Counted from the first letter of the stretch, positions 43,940-52,969 are shown. The stretch is 64,000 nucleotides of DNA from Ponticaulis koreensis DSM 19734 (GCF_000420665.1 NZ_ATVJ01000003.1:62001-126000); one strand, 5' to 3'. Numbers and translations: made by a program. The notes: a model not told the origin generated them from the sequence alone.

Positions 43940-44251
43940 ATGAAGAAAATTATCACGACACTTATTATCGGCGCAGCTCTGGGCGCAGCGTCTCCTGCGT
44001 TTGCCAACAGTCATGAAGAGGGTGAAGCTGCGCACGTGATGACAACATCGAATACAACGATAGATGCGCTGATGGCTGATGAAGCCGCGCTGGCGGTACT
44101 GAACGAGCACATTCCCGAGATCGTCAATAATCCGCAGATCAGCATGGCTGCGGGAATGACCCTGCACGACATTCAGATGTATGCGCCGGACCAGCTGACA
44201 AATGAAAAGCTGGCGGAGATTGATGCAGGTCTTGCGCACCTCGCGCACTAG
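43940..44251 (+). CDS. small secreted protein of unknown function
   Basis: A 103-residue exported protein. The ATG at 43940 follows a strong AGGAGG. A signal peptide covers ~1-23 (K-K-I-I, hydrophobic core, S-P-A-F-A). The mature 80 residues are acidic and helical (D-A-L-M-A-D-E-A-A-L-A-V-L-N-E-H-I-P-E-I, then G-M-T-L-H-D-I-Q-M-Y-A-P). From memory the same pattern ends some secreted alphaproteobacterial esterases and glycoside hydrolases, so it may be that module as a stand-alone gene. No assigned function. Confidence 0.72.
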   Translation: MKKIITTLIIGAALGAASPAFANSHEEGEAAHVMTTSNTTIDALMADEAALAVLNEHIPEIVNNPQISMAAGMTLHDIQMYAPDQLTNEKLAEIDAGLAHLAH

Positions 44252-44274
44252 GCATCCTGGCTTCGGCCCAAAAG

Positions 44275-44306
44275 AAAAGCCCGCCAGTCCGGCGGGCTTT
44301 TTTTTG
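44275..44306 (+). terminator. strong intrinsic terminator
   Basis: AAAAGCCCGCC-AGTCC-GGCGGGC followed by eight or more T residues. It lies 23 bases after the small secreted gene and 3 bases before the convergent SulP gene end, serving both. Confidence 0.9.
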
Positions 44307-44308
44307 TT

Positions 44309-45928
44309 TTATGAGGTCAGGCGCTTTTCTTTGAAGCGGTCGCCATAGTCGACGGCGATGGAGTAGTCCGGATCTTCGAGAACGGAGATTTCCACCATGT
44401 CGCCAGCCTTCTCCAGCAGGCGCTCGCAGTCTGGTGACAGATGGCGAAGGTGAAGGCGCTTGTTCACCGCGCGGTACTTCGCAGCGATCGACTCAATGGC
44501 TTCAATACCGGAATGGTCGACAACACGCGAATTTATGAAGTCTACAACCACGTCCTCCGGATCATTCTCAGGGTCGAACAGGTCAACAAAGCCAGTAGAC
44601 GATCCGAAGAAGAGCGGGCCTTCGATGCGGTAGACTTTCCAGCCTTCCTTGCTGACGCCCGTACCTGCGTAGATGCGGCTGGCTGCGTTCCATGCGTAAG
44701 CGAGGGCAGACATGATGACGCCAACGACAACCGCGACGGCGAGGTCTGCGAAGACTGTGACGACTGTCACGACAATGATTACGATAGCGTCCGTCAGCGG
44801 GATTTTGCGCATAATGCGGAACGAGCGCCATGCAAATGTGCCGACGACCACCATGAACATAACGCCGACTAGTGCTGCGACCGGAATTTGTTCGATCAGC
44901 GGGGAGGCGAACAGGATGAATGACAGAAGGAAAAGCGCCGCCGCAATGCCCGCGATACGGGTACGCGCGCCGGACTTCACATTGATCATGGACTGGCCGA
45001 TCATCGCGCAACCGCCCATGCCGCCGAAGAAGCCGGTGATGATGTTCGCGGCGCCCTGAGCGACACATTCTTTAGATGCGCCGCCTTTTGTACCGGTCAT
45101 GTCGGAGACGAGGTTATGTGTCAGCAGGCTCTCGATCAGGCCAATGGCCGACAGGATCAGGGCGTAAGGGAAGATGATTTCCAGCGTTTCAAAATTCAGC
45201 GGCACCATGGGAATGTGGACTTGCGGCAGGCCGCCTGCGATAGAGGCAAGGTCACCTACAGAGCGCGTCTCAACGCCGAAGCCAATCACGATAAACGAAA
45301 CGACCAGAATGGCCGCGAGCGGTGCTGGAATAACTTTCGTGAATTTTGGCAGGCCCCAAATGATCAGCATGGTCAGGGCCACAAGGCCCAGCATGATGAT
45401 AAGATCTGGTGCTGGCAGCCATTCGCCGCCAAGACCCGGGCCGTGACCGCCCGAAGCGTCGCCTGTGCCGATCTGAAACTGCCCTAGCTGGGCAAGGAAG
45501 ATCACGATGGCGAGGCCGTTGACAAAGCCCAGCATAACGGGGTGCGGGACCATGCGGATGAACTTACCCCAGCGCAGCGCGCCAAAGATAACCTGCATAA
45601 TGCCCATGAGAACGACGGTCGCGAACAGATACTCAACGCCATGGTCGGCAACGAGGCTGACCATAACAACCGCCAGAGCGCCGGTCGCACCGGAGATCAT
45701 GCCAGGACGGCCGCCGAAAACGGCCGTGATCAGGCCAATAAAGAAGGCAGCATAAAGACCGACAAGCGGGTTCACGCCCGCGACAAAGGCAAAAGCCACG
45801 GCTTCAGGAACGAGCGCCAGCGCAACCGTCAGGCCAGCCAGAAGTTCGATTTTGATGCGGTCAGGTGTCAGCTTAACCGGAATAAAAGAGGTCTTTTCCT
45901 CGGCGCGAGCGGTCAAGGTTCTCTCCAA
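44309..45928 (-). CDS. SulP family inorganic anion transporter with STAS domain
   Basis: A 539-residue SLC26/SulP transporter. Residues ~25-420 hold the transport domain with 12-14 helices and the family motif V-P-E-A-V-A-F-A-F-V-A-G-V-N-P-L-V-G-L-Y-A-A at ~40-60. The C-terminal ~440-530 is a STAS domain (F-F-G-S-S-T-G-F-V-D-L, V-V-D-F-I-N-S-R-V-V-D-H-S-G-I-E-A-I). Substrate could be bicarbonate, sulfate or another anion; no carbonic anhydrase or sulfate gene nearby decides it. Confidence 0.9.
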   Translation of the reverse strand: MERTLTARAEEKTSFIPVKLTPDRIKIELLAGLTVALALVPEAVAFAFVAGVNPLVGLYAAFFIGLITAVFGGRPGMISGATGALAVVMVSLVADHGVEYLFATVVLMGIMQVIFGALRWGKFIRMVPHPVMLGFVNGLAIVIFLAQLGQFQIGTGDASGGHGPGLGGEWLPAPDLIIMLGLVALTMLIIWGLPKFTKVIPAPLAAILVVSFIVIGFGVETRSVGDLASIAGGLPQVHIPMVPLNFETLEIIFPYALILSAIGLIESLLTHNLVSDMTGTKGGASKECVAQGAANIITGFFGGMGGCAMIGQSMINVKSGARTRIAGIAAALFLLSFILFASPLIEQIPVAALVGVMFMVVVGTFAWRSFRIMRKIPLTDAIVIIVVTVVTVFADLAVAVVVGVIMSALAYAWNAASRIYAGTGVSKEGWKVYRIEGPLFFGSSTGFVDLFDPENDPEDVVVDFINSRVVDHSGIEAIESIAAKYRAVNKRLHLRHLSPDCERLLEKAGDMVEISVLEDPDYSIAVDYGDRFKEKRLTS

Positions 45929-46031
45929 TGGATCAGTCTGTTGTGATTTTAGGACGCGCTATATCTGGCAGCGCGACTTTGATTTCCCCGCGCTCTAATA
46001 CGGGCAATTTTGCAGTGCAGCAAGTCTGGGC

Positions 46032-47099
46032 CTAGAAAAAGGCCGCCGGGGCAGGCAGTTGCCCCGATGAAAAGCAGATGACTTTGAACCGGTCACCCAT
46101 ATCTTTCGGGTCGACCAGTCGGGCAGCTGCTTCGAAAATGGCCTGCGCAGTTTCTGGGTTTGCCTGAGTGAGCTGCTGCATGCGGGCTTCAGCGCCAAGG
46201 CTCAGAAGGAACGGTCCCTGATGGACTGCCCCGTGCACTGTCAGGCCTGCTTTCTCGCCCTGATGACGCAATTGCGCGAAATCGACATCCACAGTCAGAT
46301 CGCATTCGCCTGGCATTGCTAAGGGATCGATTTGCTCGCCTTTATAGAAGGCGCGAAGCGTGTCTTCCGGCGGCAGATGATTAGGACCGTAGTCTATGAG
46401 AAGGGCGCGCACCGGATGTCCGCGCTCGGCAATGCCGGCAAGCGTCAGGGCCATGGTTTCAAGGCCGGGCTGAAGCTCAAAGCCTTTGAGGCGTTTCAGG
46501 TCGGGCGTGAAAAACGGCAGGTCATCCAGAGGTTCCGCGCCCCAGATCAACTCGCCTTCGGCAACACCAACTTTGCGCTCCGCCCAGCTGTTCTTCTCTA
46601 TGTCACGGATAAACTGACGGACAGGCAGACAGTCGAGCAACTCATTGGCGATCAGGATAAGCGGGCCATCTTCGACATCATCAATCTGGTTGAGGAAATC
46701 AGGCTCAAACTCCGAGAGTGCTTCAGCCTGAACCTTTCGCAGGGCAGGGCTTGCCTCAACCAATTTCAGATTCATCGCTTTGAGAAACTCATCGCCTGCC
46801 TTCACGCCGGAAATGGCGCGCAGCGCATCGCGCATGAGCGTGGCGCGACCGGGGCCGACTTCCATCAGAGTGAACGGTGAGGGCATGCCCATCACCTGCC
46901 ACTCATGCAGCGCCCACAGGCCGAGAAGTTCACCAAAAATCTGGCTGATCTCCGGTGCGGTTGTGAAGTCTTCGCCAACACCGGGCCGGGTCGCATAGTA
47001 TCCGTGCTGCGGATCATGCAGACAGGTCTGCATGTAGAGCGAGACGGGCATTGGCCCGTCTGTTTCAATCATGCGGATAAGGCGGTCTTTCAGCCTCAC
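46032..47099 (-). CDS. MidA/NDUFAF7-family SAM-dependent methyltransferase
   Basis: A 355-residue class I methyltransferase of the DUF185 family, whose mitochondrial member methylates a complex I arginine. The opening L-K-D-R-L-I-R-M-I and C-L-H-D-P-Q-H-G-Y-Y, then D-F-T-T-A-P-E-I-S-Q-I-F-G-E, and the SAM motif M-E-V-G-P-G-R-A-T-L-M-R-D are diagnostic. The GTG at 47099 has GGAG ~9 bases upstream inside lgt and lies 4 bases past the lgt stop, so the two form an operon. Confidence 0.88.
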   Translation of the reverse strand: MRLKDRLIRMIETDGPMPVSLYMQTCLHDPQHGYYATRPGVGEDFTTAPEISQIFGELLGLWALHEWQVMGMPSPFTLMEVGPGRATLMRDALRAISGVKAGDEFLKAMNLKLVEASPALRKVQAEALSEFEPDFLNQIDDVEDGPLILIANELLDCLPVRQFIRDIEKNSWAERKVGVAEGELIWGAEPLDDLPFFTPDLKRLKGFELQPGLETMALTLAGIAERGHPVRALLIDYGPNHLPPEDTLRAFYKGEQIDPLAMPGECDLTVDVDFAQLRHQGEKAGLTVHGAVHQGPFLLSLGAEARMQQLTQANPETAQAIFEAAARLVDPKDMGDRFKVICFSSGQLPAPAAFF

Positions 47100-47103
47100 C
47101 TGA

Positions 47104-48126
47104 CTACTCCGCAGCTGCCATATCAGAAGGGTTGCCGGATTTGTTCTTAATCGCGCGCCAGACAAGGTAAGCGCCCAGCAGAACCATCGGCACTGATAGC
47201 AGCGTACCCATAGTCAGCCAGTCTGGCAGACCGTCTACGAAGGCGTCCGGCAGGCGGAACTGTTCTGCGATGGAGCGACCTGCAGCATAGCCGAGCAGGA
47301 AGATGCCCGTGACGAGGCCAGGGCGTTTCAGTGCGCCGAATGCCCATACGCCAATCGCAATGATGATGAACAGGATAAGGCCTTCCATACCGGCTTCATA
47401 CAGCTGGCTGGCATGTCGTGGCACTTCTGAGATGATGGAGCCGTCAGACAAGCGAACGCTACAGTTCTCAACTGTGCGCTCGGCAAGCGGCACGAGATCA
47501 GGATCGCAAATGTATTGCCACTCTTTCGTTTCCCAGTCGAAGGCTTGTGGCGGCCCGCCAGAGCCATAGCCTTGCGGGAAGATGACGCCCCAGCCGGATT
47601 CGGTTGGCCGGCCGTAGAGCTCGGCATTGATGAAATTCGCGCACCGCCCGAGCAGAAGGCCGATTGGCGTGGCAGCTGCTGCAATGTCTGTCATGCGCAG
47701 AAGCGGAATCTTGTGCGTGCGGCAGACATGCCAGGTGGCAAGGCCAACGCCGATCAAGCCACCATGGAAGGCCATGCCGCCATCCCAGACGCGCAGGATC
47801 ATGAGCGGGTCCGCAGCCAGTGCATCAAACTGATATGGCACCTGATAGAACAAAATATAGCCGAAGCGACCGCCGAGAATAACGCCGACCGTGGCCCAGA
47901 AGAGAAAGTCGTCAATGACTTCTACGCTGGCGGGTGATGTGCCGCCAAACAGGCGAGGGCGTTTGACCAGCGCCACCGCATAGCGCCAACCCAGCACAAG
48001 CCCCAGCACATAGGCCATCGCGTACCAGAGAACATTAATCGGTCCGAGTGTCAGCCCGCCTATCGAAAACTGAGGAATCGATATGACGGCCGGATAAAGT
48101 TCCGGAAAATTGAAAGCGGCGGTCAT
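47104..48126 (-). CDS. lgt: prolipoprotein diacylglyceryl transferase
   Basis: A 340-residue inner-membrane enzyme that attaches diacylglycerol to lipobox cysteines. About seven helices are visible, with the signature G-R-C-A-N-F-I-N-A-E-L-Y-G-R-P-T at ~170-185 and the conserved H-G-G-L-I-G. A ~40-residue loop after it (C-D-P-D-L, E-N-C-S-V) with two cysteines is longer than in E. coli. It starts divergently from ubiK and supplies lipoproteins such as the DUF3299 protein further on. Confidence 0.95.
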   Translation of the reverse strand: MTAAFNFPELYPAVISIPQFSIGGLTLGPINVLWYAMAYVLGLVLGWRYAVALVKRPRLFGGTSPASVEVIDDFLFWATVGVILGGRFGYILFYQVPYQFDALAADPLMILRVWDGGMAFHGGLIGVGLATWHVCRTHKIPLLRMTDIAAAATPIGLLLGRCANFINAELYGRPTESGWGVIFPQGYGSGGPPQAFDWETKEWQYICDPDLVPLAERTVENCSVRLSDGSIISEVPRHASQLYEAGMEGLILFIIIAIGVWAFGALKRPGLVTGIFLLGYAAGRSIAEQFRLPDAFVDGLPDWLTMGTLLSVPMVLLGAYLVWRAIKNKSGNPSDMAAAE

Positions 48127-48217
48127 TTGTCCCCTTTTCCTGACCTTGTTGAGAGGTCACATAGCCAACTCGAACAATTCGCGGTAAACCGCGTCTGCTG
48201 CCTGAAGGAGTAATCGA

Positions 48218-48463
48218 ATGACACATGGAAATCCACTCCTAGATGACATGGCGAAAGTCATGACCGGAATGATGGATGCCGCGCAGTCTGCAGGCGAAGA
48301 AGCCAAAACAGTCATGCGCGCACAGGGCGACAAGTTTGTTGCTGAAATGGATCTGGCACGTCGTGATGAGGTTGAAGCGTTGAAAGCGCTCGCTCAGTCC
48401 GCGCTGGCGCGTGTCGAGTCGCTTGAAAAGCGCGTCGCCGAGCTGGAATCCGGCAAAGACTAA
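48218..48463 (+). CDS. ubiK: ubiquinone biosynthesis accessory factor UbiK (YqiC/BMFP family)
   Basis: An 81-residue coiled-coil protein. The N terminus (N-P-L-L-D-D-M-A-K-V-M-T-G) and the C-terminal leucine-rich coil (A-L-A-R-V-E-S-L-E-K-R-V-A-E-L-E) match the BMFP family, which helps the Ubi complex assemble in E. coli. A GAAGGAG site precedes the ATG. Confidence 0.85.
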   Translation: MTHGNPLLDDMAKVMTGMMDAAQSAGEEAKTVMRAQGDKFVAEMDLARRDEVEALKALAQSALARVESLEKRVAELESGKD

Positions 48464-48583
48464 CTGCGTCTCACGCAACACGGGTCTCAGAAAACTCACA
48501 ACTTACTGCCTTACCCCTTTGATAGGGCGGGATGACTCGTGTTAGTCCGGCACGACAGGGGTCTTTTATATTCAAGGGGAAAC

Positions 48584-49087
48584 ATGCCTTTAAACGCTTC
48601 ATCTCAAGGTGATATCGCCGAAAACTCCATGGAACAGGTGGAACGCGTTCTTGAAGACGCGGACTGGTCCTATGAGCGCGATACACGCAACACAGTGCAT
48701 TGCATTGTGCCGACGCGATGGGGTGACATGGGCGCTGTTTTCTCGATCCGCGAGCCTCATCAGTCGCTTCAGTTTTCGCTGACTTTGGACGTGAAGCCGA
48801 CGCCTTCGCGCCGTGAAGAGCTGGCTGACCTCGTCATTCTCATCAATGACAAAATGTCTCTGGGGCATTTTGATTACTGGCCGGGCGATGATCTGGTGAC
48901 CTTCCGTCATGCAATCTCCATGACGGGACGTATCGGGCCGGAAGCGACTGAAATCTCCGCAGTTATTGATGCAGCCTGCGCTTCAGCTGAAAAGTTCGTG
49001 CCTTCAATGAACTACGTCATCTGGGCAGGTAAGAGCGCGATTGATGCAATGGACATGGCGATGTTCGAGACAATTGGCGAAGCCTGA
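48584..49087 (+). CDS. YbjN domain protein
   Basis: A 167-residue cytosolic protein of the YbjN family (type III secretion chaperone-like fold), often linked to motility or stress traits but of unknown mechanism. Visible pattern: E-Q-V-E-R-V-L-E-D-A-D-W-S-Y, F-S-I-R-E-P-H-Q-S-L-Q-F, and L-V-I-L-I-N-D-K-M-S-L-G-H-F-D, then V-T-F-R-H-A-I. The ATG at 48584 has AAGGGGA upstream. The family link is by pattern. Confidence 0.75.
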   Translation: MPLNASSQGDIAENSMEQVERVLEDADWSYERDTRNTVHCIVPTRWGDMGAVFSIREPHQSLQFSLTLDVKPTPSRREELADLVILINDKMSLGHFDYWPGDDLVTFRHAISMTGRIGPEATEISAVIDAACASAEKFVPSMNYVIWAGKSAIDAMDMAMFETIGEA

Positions 49088-49167
49088 TCTGCCGCTGCGT
49101 TTCACGCCCCATATAATCAGCCCCATTTTTAGTGTACTCTCTGGCCATAATGGTGGGAGGGAAAGCC

Positions 49168-49521
49168 ATGTCTTACGTTACGGGTTACGTCATTCCTGTG
49201 CCTGAGGGCGCTAAGGATGAGTATATGAAGGCGGCCGAAATCATGGGCGCCCTTATGCTGAAATACGGCGCGACGCGGGTTGTCGAAAACTGGGGCGCCA
49301 GCGTGCCGGACGGCAAAAGCACCTCTTTTCCACTCGCTGTAAAGAAGGAAGACGGCGAGGTGGTTGTCTTCTCGTGGGCTGAATGGGCATCAAAAGAAGA
49401 AGCCGACAAAGCTGAAGCTCTGATGATGGAAGACCCTGAGATGGAAAACGTGCCTATGCCGTTTGACGGAACACGTCTCATCTTTGGTGGCTTTGAGACG
49501 ATCTATGACAAACGCGCCTGA
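49168..49521 (+). CDS. DUF1428 family protein
   Basis: A 117-residue small alpha/beta-barrel-type protein. The start S-Y-V-T-G-Y-V-I-P-V-P and K-E-E-A-D-K-A with F-D-G-T-R-L-I-F-G-G-F at the end match DUF1428 (YbaA-like). Function unknown. ATG at 49168 has GGGAGG upstream. Its 3' end overlaps the next gene by 17 bases. Confidence 0.85.
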   Translation: MSYVTGYVIPVPEGAKDEYMKAAEIMGALMLKYGATRVVENWGASVPDGKSTSFPLAVKKEDGEVVVFSWAEWASKEEADKAEALMMEDPEMENVPMPFDGTRLIFGGFETIYDKRA

Positions 49522-50023
49522 CGTTTCATCGGCGCTACCACTCCGAACGCGCGCTCTGTACCTGATTATCTGCGCGCTTGGCGTCATGCTGGTTGGATAC
49601 GCCTTCCTGCCGGTCGCAGTTCATTGGGAGTTTGTCTTCCTTGATACGCTGATCGCGCCGGATGACGTTCGCGCGGCGCTCGACACAATGACACCTGGTC
49701 AGAAGGAAGTTCATATCTGGGCGAGCTGGTTGCTCGATCTGCCATATCCGCTGTTTTACTGGGGCCTGTTTGGCGGGCTGATCGTTCGCGGATTGCCAGC
49801 GAAGGCACGGATATTGATCTGGGTACCTCGCGTGGCTTTTGCCTCAGACATTGTAGAAAACACCCTTCAGACGTTCATGCTGTTTGGAACCGATGGCCTG
49901 ATCTATATGAAAAGCGCAGTGACCCTGTTGAAGTTCGGGCTCTATGCGCTGGCTGCCCTGATAGCCCTGACGGCTCTCATTGCGCTTGTCTGGCGTGGTG
50001 TGCGGGCAAGGGGGCGGGGCTGA
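49505..50023 (+). CDS. membrane protein of unknown function
   Basis: A 172-residue protein with about four helices (~15-38, ~75-95, ~105-120, ~140-165) and a basic tail (W-R-G-V-R-A-R-G-R-G). No family recognised. The ATG at 49505 overlaps the DUF1428 3' end and has no clear ribosome site, so coupled translation is likely. Confidence 0.65.
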   Translation: MTNAPDVSSALPLRTRALYLIICALGVMLVGYAFLPVAVHWEFVFLDTLIAPDDVRAALDTMTPGQKEVHIWASWLLDLPYPLFYWGLFGGLIVRGLPAKARILIWVPRVAFASDIVENTLQTFMLFGTDGLIYMKSAVTLLKFGLYALAALIALTALIALVWRGVRARGRG

Positions 50024-50111
50024 AATAGCGCAGGGTAACGCGCTTGATATTTCCCGTGAGGCGCGCATCTCATTGAATGTATGGTACGCTCTATTCCTCA
50101 GGAGGCTGAAG

Positions 50112-50717
50112 ATGACCCAGGAAACTGCTTTTCACGATGATGCTGCAAAGGCTGTTTTGTCGCTTGCTGAAGAGATGGCATTCTCTGACATCACGCTTCC
50201 AAAGCTTGCGGCTCATTTGGACCGGCCTGTCGGCGACTTCCTGAACCTGCCGAGTTTCAACACGCTGATCGTCGATTATCTGGATCGCACTTGTGCGTCT
50301 GAACCGGTCGATGAGACTGAGAGCCTCCGGGAGCGTCTGTTTGATATCGCCATGCTTCGCTTCGAGGCGATGGAAGACCACCGGGACGGCGCCATGGCGT
50401 GGCAGGATAGCTGGCTGATGCATCCACTCAAGCGCGTAGAAGCAGCAAAAAGACGGGTGAAGTCTGCCCGTTGGATACTGGCGCTAGCTGGTGAGAAGCA
50501 GGATATCTTTCTGAGACCAAAATCTGTTGTGCTGAGCGGTATTTTGTTCCGGGCCGAACAGGCATGGCGCAAGGAAGAGGGCGAGGACTTTACGCGCACA
50601 ATGGCTCAGCTGGATCGTGATCTCCGCGATATTGATGGCTGGGCAGAGCGTTTCAGTTCTTTCAGCTTTGGACCTTTCGGCAAAAAGAAAGCCGCTGATT
50701 TCTCAGCGGCTGTTTAG
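50112..50717 (+). CDS. TetR-like (COQ9-fold-like) protein
   Basis: A 201-residue helical protein. Residues ~10-50 follow a TetR-type layout (A-V-L-S-L-A-E-E-M-A-F-S-D-I-T-L-P-K-L-A-A-H-L) but lack the typical Y-x-H-F recognition end. It could be a divergent TetR regulator or a COQ9-like fold; I cannot separate them. The strong AGGAGG before 50112 fixes the start. The last codons form a hairpin listed below. Confidence 0.55.
   Translation: MTQETAFHDDAAKAVLSLAEEMAFSDITLPKLAAHLDRPVGDFLNLPSFNTLIVDYLDRTCASEPVDETESLRERLFDIAMLRFEAMEDHRDGAMAWQDSWLMHPLKRVEAAKRRVKSARWILALAGEKQDIFLRPKSVVLSGILFRAEQAWRKEEGEDFTRTMAQLDRDLRDIDGWAERFSSFSFGPFGKKKAADFSAAV
50691..50710 (+). terminator. hairpin inside the 3' end of the preceding gene
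   Basis: GCCGCTGA (50691-50698) and TCAGCGGC (50703-50710) pair perfectly around TTTC, followed by TGTTTAGG. The stop codon is at 50715-50717, so the terminator is embedded in coding sequence. Confidence 0.6.
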
Positions 50718-50761
50718 GTAGGGAGGAAGCGCCCCCAAATCGGGACGCTGAGGAAAAGGTG

Positions 50762-51067
50762 TTACGAACGAGCTTCGTGCATGTCGCTCAGTTCAGTGAC
50801 GCCGAGGGCAGCAACTGCTGCGTCAACGAGCTCTGAACGGCAGTTAGCAACTGTTTCTGCTGTATCGGTTGGTGCAAAAGTGTCGGAGCGACGAGCAGCG
50901 TTGCGGCAAACTGTGTTTGCGCGCGATTCAATCGCTTCGTAGTTAGCTTCGGTGGAGAGGTTAGATTCGAACTTGAATTCTGCACGGACTGGTGTTGCGT
51001 CCTGGGCAACAGCTACAGGTGCGAGAGCAGTAAGGGCGATAGCAACACAAGCAAGTTTCGTTTTCAT
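50762..51067 (-). CDS. UrcA family protein
   Basis: A 101-residue exported protein with a signal peptide at ~1-22 (hydrophobic core then A-V-A-Q). The mature part matches the UrcA pattern (Y-E-A-I-E-S-R-A-N-T-V-C-R-N-A with a later C, probably a disulfide). Function unknown; UrcA proteins occur mainly in alphaproteobacteria. An AGGAGA site precedes the ATG. An inverted repeat 52-76 bases upstream may be the operator for the neighbouring LysR regulator. Confidence 0.75.
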   Translation of the reverse strand: MKTKLACVAIALTALAPVAVAQDATPVRAEFKFESNLSTEANYEAIESRANTVCRNAARRSDTFAPTDTAETVANCRSELVDAAVAALGVTELSDMHEARS

Positions 51068-51118
51068 GAGAACATCTCCTGAATGATTTCCGTGGTCTCG
51101 TTGGCCACGTGATCAAAC

Positions 51119-51143
51119 TAGGCGATGTCCCATTATTCGCCTA
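51119..51143. promoter_or_regulatory. inverted repeat upstream of urcA, possible LysR site
   Basis: TAGGCGA (51119-51125) and TCGCCTA (51137-51143) are exact inverted copies with an 11-base spacer, beginning 52 bases before the urcA start and 12 bases past the LysR gene's stop. Length and spacing fit a LysR-type operator, which starts and ends with T and A. Confidence 0.45.
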
Positions 51144-51154
51144 ATGAATAGATT

Positions 51155-52093
51155 TTATTGAGAGTATTCTCTGCTGGAATATTTAGGGTGTTCCTTGGCC
51201 ACATCGCTCAGCAGCTCACGCAGCCAGCGGTGAGCCGGATTTGCTGTCAGGCGATTGTGCCAGATCATGCTCACATTGAGATCGAAACTTGGCATCTCTT
51301 TCGGCACTTCGCGATAGACAACATTCTGGAAGCTTGCCTGGTAAGCCGCAAGACGACGTGGTACCAGCATAACGAGGTCGGATGCCGCGACGATTGCCGG
51401 ACCTGCAATTACCTGTGTGATTGTGATGCCGATGCGGCGCGGAATATTGTAGCGCTCATAATAGCTGTCGATCACGCTGTCGTCTGTATCGGCGCGTGTC
51501 ACCACGACGTGGCGGGCTTCTGTCAGGCGGTCGAGGGTCAGTTCGCCCTCGTTGAGCGGATGGCCTTCGCGCATGAGTACGACGCTCTCACTCGCTTCAA
51601 TCAGGACTTCCGACTCGAAAGGATCGCTGAGAGGGCCGTGCGTGATAAGCGCCATGTCGACCTCGTTCTTCTCGACGCGGTTGAGCGCGTTGGACACATC
51701 CGGGAAAAGGTGCAGCTCGATGTTCGGCGCAATCTTGTCGAGACGTTCCATGACGGCAGGCATCATCAGACGGGTGATGAGGTCGTTGGTAAGAATGCGG
51801 AAGACGCGGGCATCAGTCGCCGGATCAAACACGTTCGGCTCTAGTGCGTTGGACAGCTCCTGCAGCGCCTGTTGCACCGGCATGGCCAGTTCAATGGCGC
51901 GCGGTGTGGGCTTCATACCTTCAGCGCAGCGAATGAAGAGGTCATCTTTGCAGAGATGGCGCAGGCGGTTCAGTGCTTTGGAAACTGCAGGCTGTGACAT
52001 ACCAATGCGTTCACCGGCCCGTGTCGTGTTCCGCTCAACCATGAGTGCGTCGAATACGACGAGGAGATTGAGATCAACGCCTGCAAGATTCAT
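51155..52093 (-). CDS. LysR family transcriptional regulator
   Basis: A 312-residue LTTR. The N-terminal winged HTH (~5-65) has F-D-A-L-M-V-E-R-N-T-T-R-A-G-E-R-I-G-M-S-Q-P-A-V-S-K-A-L-N-R-L-R; the rest is a periplasmic-binding-like effector domain, with A-S-D-L-V-M-L-V-P-R near 245, as in NodD/NahR-type members. The ligand is unknown. It is followed on the same strand by urcA, which is its likely target. Confidence 0.88.
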   Translation of the reverse strand: MNLAGVDLNLLVVFDALMVERNTTRAGERIGMSQPAVSKALNRLRHLCKDDLFIRCAEGMKPTPRAIELAMPVQQALQELSNALEPNVFDPATDARVFRILTNDLITRLMMPAVMERLDKIAPNIELHLFPDVSNALNRVEKNEVDMALITHGPLSDPFESEVLIEASESVVLMREGHPLNEGELTLDRLTEARHVVVTRADTDDSVIDSYYERYNIPRRIGITITQVIAGPAIVAASDLVMLVPRRLAAYQASFQNVVYREVPKEMPSFDLNVSMIWHNRLTANPAHRWLRELLSDVAKEHPKYSSREYSQ

Positions 52094-52201
52094 CTGAGAG
52101 TGCTTCCAAAAAAGTATACAACTGAAAAAAGATATCAGGACTTGTGCCTGTTACAAAGTTTCAGAGCGTAGTCAAATCGTCACAAATAACAATTCGCGTC
52201 T

Positions 52202-52642
52202 TTATTTGGGGCATGCCGTTCCAACAGGCAATGCCTCAACGTCAGGTTCGACCCAGCGTCTGCGCGCTTCCGGTGTAAACAGAACGTATCTGGACCAGTA
52301 TCGGAAAATCCAGTCGGCCCGGTCGAGCCCCGATTTCAGAACATGGTTCACAGCCTCATGCAGACATAGCGCCTCGCAGCCTTTCAGCGCATGCGAGGCC
52401 ATACGGATCGAGGCGAGGGTGATCGTCTCGTGATAGCCTTCAGTGTCTGTATTCGCGACTCCGCAGGCCAGATTATAGCGACGGATCATGTCAGGCAGAT
52501 CGCGCTCTGCATCATCAAGGGGAGAGCGGATCAGCCAGACAGCGGCGGCAAAGTGAGCGTTATGCGTCCATTCCGGCTTCGGTAGCGTTCGATCGCGTAG
52601 GCCGTGCGCAATATGAAGAATGTCTTTGTCGGATGTGCACAT
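52202..52642 (-). CDS. conserved hypothetical protein with His motif
   Basis: A 146-residue cytosolic protein. The conserved feel comes from P-E-W-T-H-N-A-H-F-A-A-A and G-Y-H-E-T-I-T-L-A, three His residues that could bind a metal, and R-Y-N-L-A-C-G-V. I know similar uncharacterised proteins from alphaproteobacteria but cannot name the family. The ATG at 52642 starts at M-C-T-S-D-K-D. Confidence 0.65.
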   Translation of the reverse strand: MCTSDKDILHIAHGLRDRTLPKPEWTHNAHFAAAVWLIRSPLDDAERDLPDMIRRYNLACGVANTDTEGYHETITLASIRMASHALKGCEALCLHEAVNHVLKSGLDRADWIFRYWSRYVLFTPEARRRWVEPDVEALPVGTACPK

Positions 52643-52969
52643 GTCAGTGTTCCTGTTTGGCCGACGAACCTGACACAGACCCGCCGGAAAGGCGGGGAGG
52701 GGAGTTGGGGCTAGATCAGCCCGGCAATCACACACACGCACGCCTTCGCAGAAGAAAGCGACTTTCCTGTCTGGATCTGTTGTGTGGTGCGATGCGTACT
52801 CATAACCGTGCTATACGCTATTTCAGGTCTCTCGCAAATACCCATATAAATTAAAGGGTTGATGTTTTCTGTTTTTCGATATACAGGGGCGACATACCAA
52901 CTCTTGGAGGCACACGTGAACAACTAGGAAGCACCATAAATCCTTCCCACAATTGCATAGTGTTCACGC

